Part shown: positions 62,569 through 64,000 of the stretch, in pieces
Numbering within the stretch: position 1 is the first letter of the stretch
How the letters are laid out: each line of letters starts with the position of its first letter
Assembly: GCF_048128805.1 (NCBI RefSeq)
Contig: NC_136008.1
Coordinates: 16,471,572 to 16,535,571 of the forward strand
Source of the DNA: Centroberyx gerrardi
Lineage: Eukaryota > Chordata > Actinopteri > Beryciformes > Berycidae
Length of the DNA stretch: 64,000 nucleotides
Direction of reading: 5' to 3'
The notes under the pieces: model-generated
Seen by the model: only the letters and a program-made list of their open reading frames with translations
Database searches by the model: none
What the model was told of the DNA's origin: nothing
Program-made: the position numbers and the translations under genes

Positions 62569-63456
62569 GACAGCATGTATGTAAACTTACCTACAGTCAC
62601 ATAATCTTGTTATATAACTTCAAAGGGTTTGTGATACCAACATGAAAGATAAAGCAATAGAACCCCCCCCCCATCCCCTCCGCTCCCGCCTCAGTGGATT
62701 CTAAATTTAATTTGAGCTGATGATCGTAAAAGTTGCTAAGTTTGTTTTGTATGATCCATTATTATTAACTGTGGTTGCTGTAACTTCCCATATTAGTCAT
62801 TATGATTACATTGTAAAATAATCCGCTACTTGCTCTTGAAGCCTCATTGATATAATCATTCTCACTTAGTCTAATGTTTGGTTTATGTGTTTTGTTTAAC
62901 ATTGGGGAAATAAGACTTGAGGTATCTAGGAGTGTAAATAATAGTAATCTTACTAAATAAAGTAGTAAATCTAAACTAAACTTATTCAAATCTTATGCCA
63001 GGTTTAGTGTATGATTTTCCGCCGCTTGCCACCGCAGTAGGCAGTGTTATGTGTTTAAAGTGACAGCAGCCTCGGCCTGCTGCTGTTGTCGTATCAATCT
63101 CTGTCCTCCAGGGGCAGCCTTGTGACCCGGGGGCAGCCACACTCACTGCTTTTCCACAGCAGGTGTGAGTTTGCCTCAGGTTGAATGTTTCTCCTTGGAC
63201 TGCTAACACAGACTGAGCACACAAGCCTGGATACCCTTGGGCCTCCCCGAGGTTGGGTCGGTGTGTGTTTGTGTGTGTGGTGGGAGGTGGGGGTGAGGGT
63301 GGGATGGGGTTGGGTTTTGACTGCCAGGTTCCAGACAGGTCGAGACACTCACAGTACACCCTCATGGTCATTGTGGTCTCCAGAGGCTGGGCGAAGGCGG
63401 GGCTCCTGGCATGACATGCCAGCTGCCTCCCGTTGTCAGAGCTCAGAGCCGTGACC
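43759..63456 (-). CDS. nphs1: nephrin, 24 coding exons, 5' end outside the window
   Basis: Immunoglobulin-superfamily adhesion and signalling protein of the kidney podocyte slit diaphragm. Exons in transcript order: 63353-63456, 61283-61404, 60729-60900, 59314-59471, 58205-58346, 57627-57751, 57278-57446, 56918-57047, 56589-56761, 55737-55877, 55025-55165, 52081-52202, 51292-51451, 50953-51109, 50466-50617, 47594-47705, 47303-47484, 46849-46899, 46389-46511, 45747-45795, 45222-45354, 44549-44627, 44001-44167, 43759-43851. All phases agree; 3,157 nt give 1,051 complete codons before the stop. Order: second half of Ig2, Ig3-Ig6, spacer, Ig7, Ig8, FN3, transmembrane, cytoplasmic tail. Landmarks recall human nephrin closely: [12 protein letters not shown] in Ig4, VSANPEE in the spacer, [13 protein letters not shown] in FN3, and the C-terminus [10 protein letters not shown]. 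Ig1 and the first half of Ig2 lie beyond position 64000. Confidence 0.95.
46016..46034. repeat. poly-G run inside a long purine-rich tract of an nphs1 intron
   Basis: Nineteen consecutive G on the plus strand. The surrounding intron (about 45.84-46.26 kb) is strongly purine-biased on the plus strand. No exon is seen inside it. Confidence 0.97.
46389..46899 (-). CDS. nphs1: nphs1 exons: juxtamembrane stalk and transmembrane helix
   Basis: Exon 46849-46899 codes an acidic stalk ([17 protein letters not shown]). Exon 46389-46511 codes SATGLP, the hydrophobic helix ([20 protein letters not shown]...) and the basic stop-transfer RWKKRRGQT. This matches the human layout of acidic linker, GLP, helix. 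Confidence 0.92.
47303..47705 (-). CDS. nphs1: nphs1 exons: fibronectin type III domain
   Basis: Exons 47594-47705 ([36 protein letters not shown]) and 47303-47484 ([41 protein letters not shown]). The single FN3 domain lies at the membrane-near end of the ectodomain, as in all nephrins. A perfect 14-bp hairpin sits just past the first donor. Confidence 0.94.
47547..47583. repeat. perfect 14-bp hairpin in nphs1 FN3 intron
   Basis: Arms 47547-47560 and 47570-47583 are exact inverted copies (ATGAAAGGATGTCA) with a 9-nt loop. The outer end is 5 nt from the donor (47589-47593) of the first FN3 exon. Confidence 0.9.
48560..48675. repeat. duplicate of the nphs1 Ig7 second-exon acceptor region
   Basis: This stretch matches 51441-51611 in the same orientation: a CTCTCCCCCTGTGG-like start, then GACAG, GAATGAGAGG, CAGTGAGCGATGCC and AGAAAGAGAGCAAGACAGG blocks. 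It lacks about 56 bp present in the other copy. The copy at 51.4 kb spans a real intron-exon border, so this one carries the acceptor AG and a few exon-like bases. Confidence 0.75.
50383..50440. repeat. (CA)n microsatellite downstream of nphs1 Ig8 exon
   Basis: About 29 CA units, (UG)n in the transcript, 25 bp past the exon's lower border. Confidence 0.97.
50466..51109 (-). CDS. nphs1: nphs1 exons: Ig8
   Basis: Exons 50953-51109 ([38 protein letters not shown]) and 50466-50617 ([38 protein letters not shown]). The join splits an Arg codon. The second exon sits between two CA repeats (50383-50440 and 50624-50655). Confidence 0.93.
50624..50655. repeat. (CA)n microsatellite at the nphs1 Ig8 acceptor
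   Basis: About 16 CA units. On the transcribed strand this is a UG repeat ending only about 6 nt before the exon at 50617, in place of a pyrimidine tract. Confidence 0.96.
51292..52202 (-). CDS. nphs1: nphs1 exons: Ig7
   Basis: Exons 52081-52202 ([37 protein letters not shown]) and 51292-51451 ([31 protein letters not shown]). The ADANPI..GMF stretch is a nephrin hallmark. The intron between them is purine/pyrimidine biased, and its 3' splice region has a second copy at 48560-48675. Confidence 0.93.
52539..52590. repeat. (ATCC)n tetranucleotide microsatellite
   Basis: About 13 uninterrupted units. Confidence 0.97.
53153..53245. repeat. (TG)n microsatellite
   Basis: About 45 units with a few CG interruptions near the middle and end. 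It abuts the foldback element that starts about 35 bp later. Confidence 0.96.
53281..53669. mobile_element. diverged foldback element in nphs1 intron
   Basis: Inverted arms at 53281-53348 and 53607-53669 match over about 65 bp, sharing AAATAAATTGTTAAA and ATTAGTCAATGA blocks, with several mismatches. Before the right arm is a mini-hairpin GGCTTTATAGCC followed by GAAATGTC, the same layout as the 16.2 kb element. No open frame; family not identified. Confidence 0.7.
55025..55877 (-). CDS. nphs1: nphs1 exons: spacer domain between Ig6 and Ig7
   Basis: Exons 55737-55877 ([38 protein letters not shown]) and 55025-55165 ([32 protein letters not shown]). It has an Ig-like pair of cysteines and corresponds to the human nephrin segment usually called the spacer. 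Both exons are 141 nt. The first donor is GTGATC, weak but frame-consistent. Confidence 0.9.
56503..56567. repeat. (GAAA)/(GAGA) repeat beside nphs1 Ig6 donor
   Basis: Mixed GAAA and GAGA units on the plus strand, about 20 bp beyond the lower border of exon 56589-56761. The transcript reads pyrimidine-rich here. Confidence 0.95.
56589..57047 (-). CDS. nphs1: nphs1 exons: Ig6
   Basis: Exons 56918-57047 ([35 protein letters not shown]) and 56589-56761 ([29 protein letters not shown]). The join splits an Arg codon (AG|G). A GAAA/GAGA repeat (56503-56567) lies just past the second donor. Confidence 0.92.
57278..57751 (-). CDS. nphs1: nphs1 exons: Ig5
   Basis: Exons 57627-57751 ([37 protein letters not shown]) and 57278-57446 ([31 protein letters not shown]). 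The donor of the first exon runs straight into a GT repeat. Confidence 0.93.
57553..57626. repeat. (CA)n microsatellite touching the nphs1 Ig5 donor
   Basis: About 30 CA units with a C-rich interruption at 57606-57612. On the transcribed strand the exon end is followed at once by GTGTGTGTG, so the repeat itself is the 5' splice site. Confidence 0.95.
58205..59471 (-). CDS. nphs1: nphs1 exons: Ig4
   Basis: Exons 59314-59471 ([36 protein letters not shown]) and 58205-58346 ([32 protein letters not shown]). This is the best conserved Ig of the gene. The first exon ends at a weak donor (GTGGAG), chosen because it joins EE directly to GDNGG in frame. Confidence 0.92.
60729..61404 (-). CDS. nphs1: nphs1 exons: Ig3
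   Basis: Exons 61283-61404 ([18 protein letters not shown], Cys in [17 protein letters not shown]) and 60729-60900 ([12 protein letters not shown] to ITVL, Cys in AVLCCES). Two-exon Ig domain split after the W of strand C, as in every Ig of this gene. The acceptor of the second exon is preceded directly by a TG repeat on the transcribed strand. Confidence 0.93.
60904..60934. repeat. (CA)n microsatellite at the nphs1 Ig3 acceptor
   Basis: About 15 CA units. In the transcript a UG repeat runs into CAG directly before exon 60729-60900. Confidence 0.96.
61405..63352. other. nphs1 intron between Ig2 and Ig3
   Basis: About 1.9 kb. The first 200 bp (61.43-61.62 kb) is purine-rich on the plus strand; a (GA)n run lies at about 62521-62571. 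No exon is seen. Confidence 0.65.
62521..62571. repeat. (GA)n microsatellite
   Basis: About 24 GA units with one GGGA interruption, inside the nphs1 Ig2-Ig3 intron. Confidence 0.95.
63353..63456 (-). CDS. nphs1: nphs1 exon: second half of Ig2
   Basis: Encodes [19 protein letters not shown] and on to TMRVY, the F-G strand side of Ig2 with its second disulfide cysteine. Its first base completes a codon begun in an exon beyond the window. The donor is GTGAG. Confidence 0.92.
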
Positions 63457-64000
63457 CTGTGGAGGGAAAAGGGGAGAAGAGGAAGGGAAGAAAATAAAGG
63501 AAGGTTCATATCGGGCAATACAAAGTGCCAAAGCTAAAAACATCACATCGCGGTCCTGTCTGGCCACTTGCAAGAGCCGCGTGGCAGTAATTTCACAAAT
63601 GCCCTTTGTGGTGTAAGGTCCACTAACGAGTCCCTGACATACAACCACCAGCAATAACCTGGAATTATTGTCAGCCCACTTCACTTTTTCTGTGTTATGT
63701 CCTCAATGTCAAATTACAGTACAATGTCCACCGTAACAATCACACATGGCCCACTGGCGTGTAAGCTCAGTGTGAATAGGAAGAAGGTGCATCAATATTG
63801 CTTAAGACCTTGGCTGTTCTGCAATAGAGCCGAACAGCGTTGCAGCACCTCAGGACCAATGTTATCTCCGGATATGACAAGAGGTTATTATCTTTGAAAT
63901 AGAGGAGACAGGCAGGATTAAACTAATCTATGGCCCTGTTTAATGTATAGGCACCTGGCGAACCAGCAAGGATTGGATCTATCTTGCTGCTGAAATGTAA
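63457..64000. other. start of the next nphs1 intron at the window edge
   Basis: Sequence upstream of the Ig2 second-half exon. The exon for the first half of Ig2 is not recognisable in these 544 bases, so it should lie beyond position 64000. Confidence 0.6.

Overview
This window looks like a vertebrate, most likely teleost fish, nuclear genome. It has split genes with GT-AG introns of about 70 bp to 3 kb, many (CA)n/(TG)n microsatellites, small foldback and MITE-like insertions, and genes for vertebrate-only families (nephrin, FXYD5, FCGBP). No bacterial, viral or CRISPR features were seen. All exon boundaries were read by eye from splice sites and checked for reading-frame continuity; no alignment was run.

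Layout. (1) About 1.4-20.7 kb, minus strand: an apparently complete FCGBP-like gene (IgGFc-binding-protein family, gel-forming, mucin-associated). It has 28 coding exons and about 4,099 residues: a signal peptide, an IgGFc-binding N-terminal domain, and ten von Willebrand D modules, the last cut short. (2) About 26.0-29.9 kb, plus strand: a seven-exon gene for a 118-residue single-pass type I membrane protein that I could not identify. (3) About 33.3-37.1 kb, minus strand: a nine-exon FXYD5 (dysadherin)-like gene of 185 residues, a regulator of Na,K-ATPase with a mucin-like ectodomain. (4) About 43.8-63.5 kb, minus strand: 24 coding exons of nephrin (nphs1), from the second half of Ig2 through Ig8, FN3, the transmembrane segment and the complete cytoplasmic tail. 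The 5' part (signal peptide, Ig1, first half of Ig2) lies beyond the right edge.

The genes do not form a pathway. They are epithelial or cell-surface genes in a chromosomal neighbourhood that recalls human 19q13, where FXYD5, NPHS1 and FCGBP also lie.

The most interesting points are: a three-module super-repeat in the exon structure of the fcgbp gene; a truncated last D module ending in a 16-nt coding exon; a MITE-like element whose end forms a 5' splice site of fxyd5; a second insertion whose target duplication touches an fcgbp 5' splice site; UG-repeat tracts replacing pyrimidine tracts at nephrin splice sites; an intronic duplicate of a nephrin splice acceptor; a perfect hairpin beside the FN3 donor; and the unidentified small membrane-protein gene.
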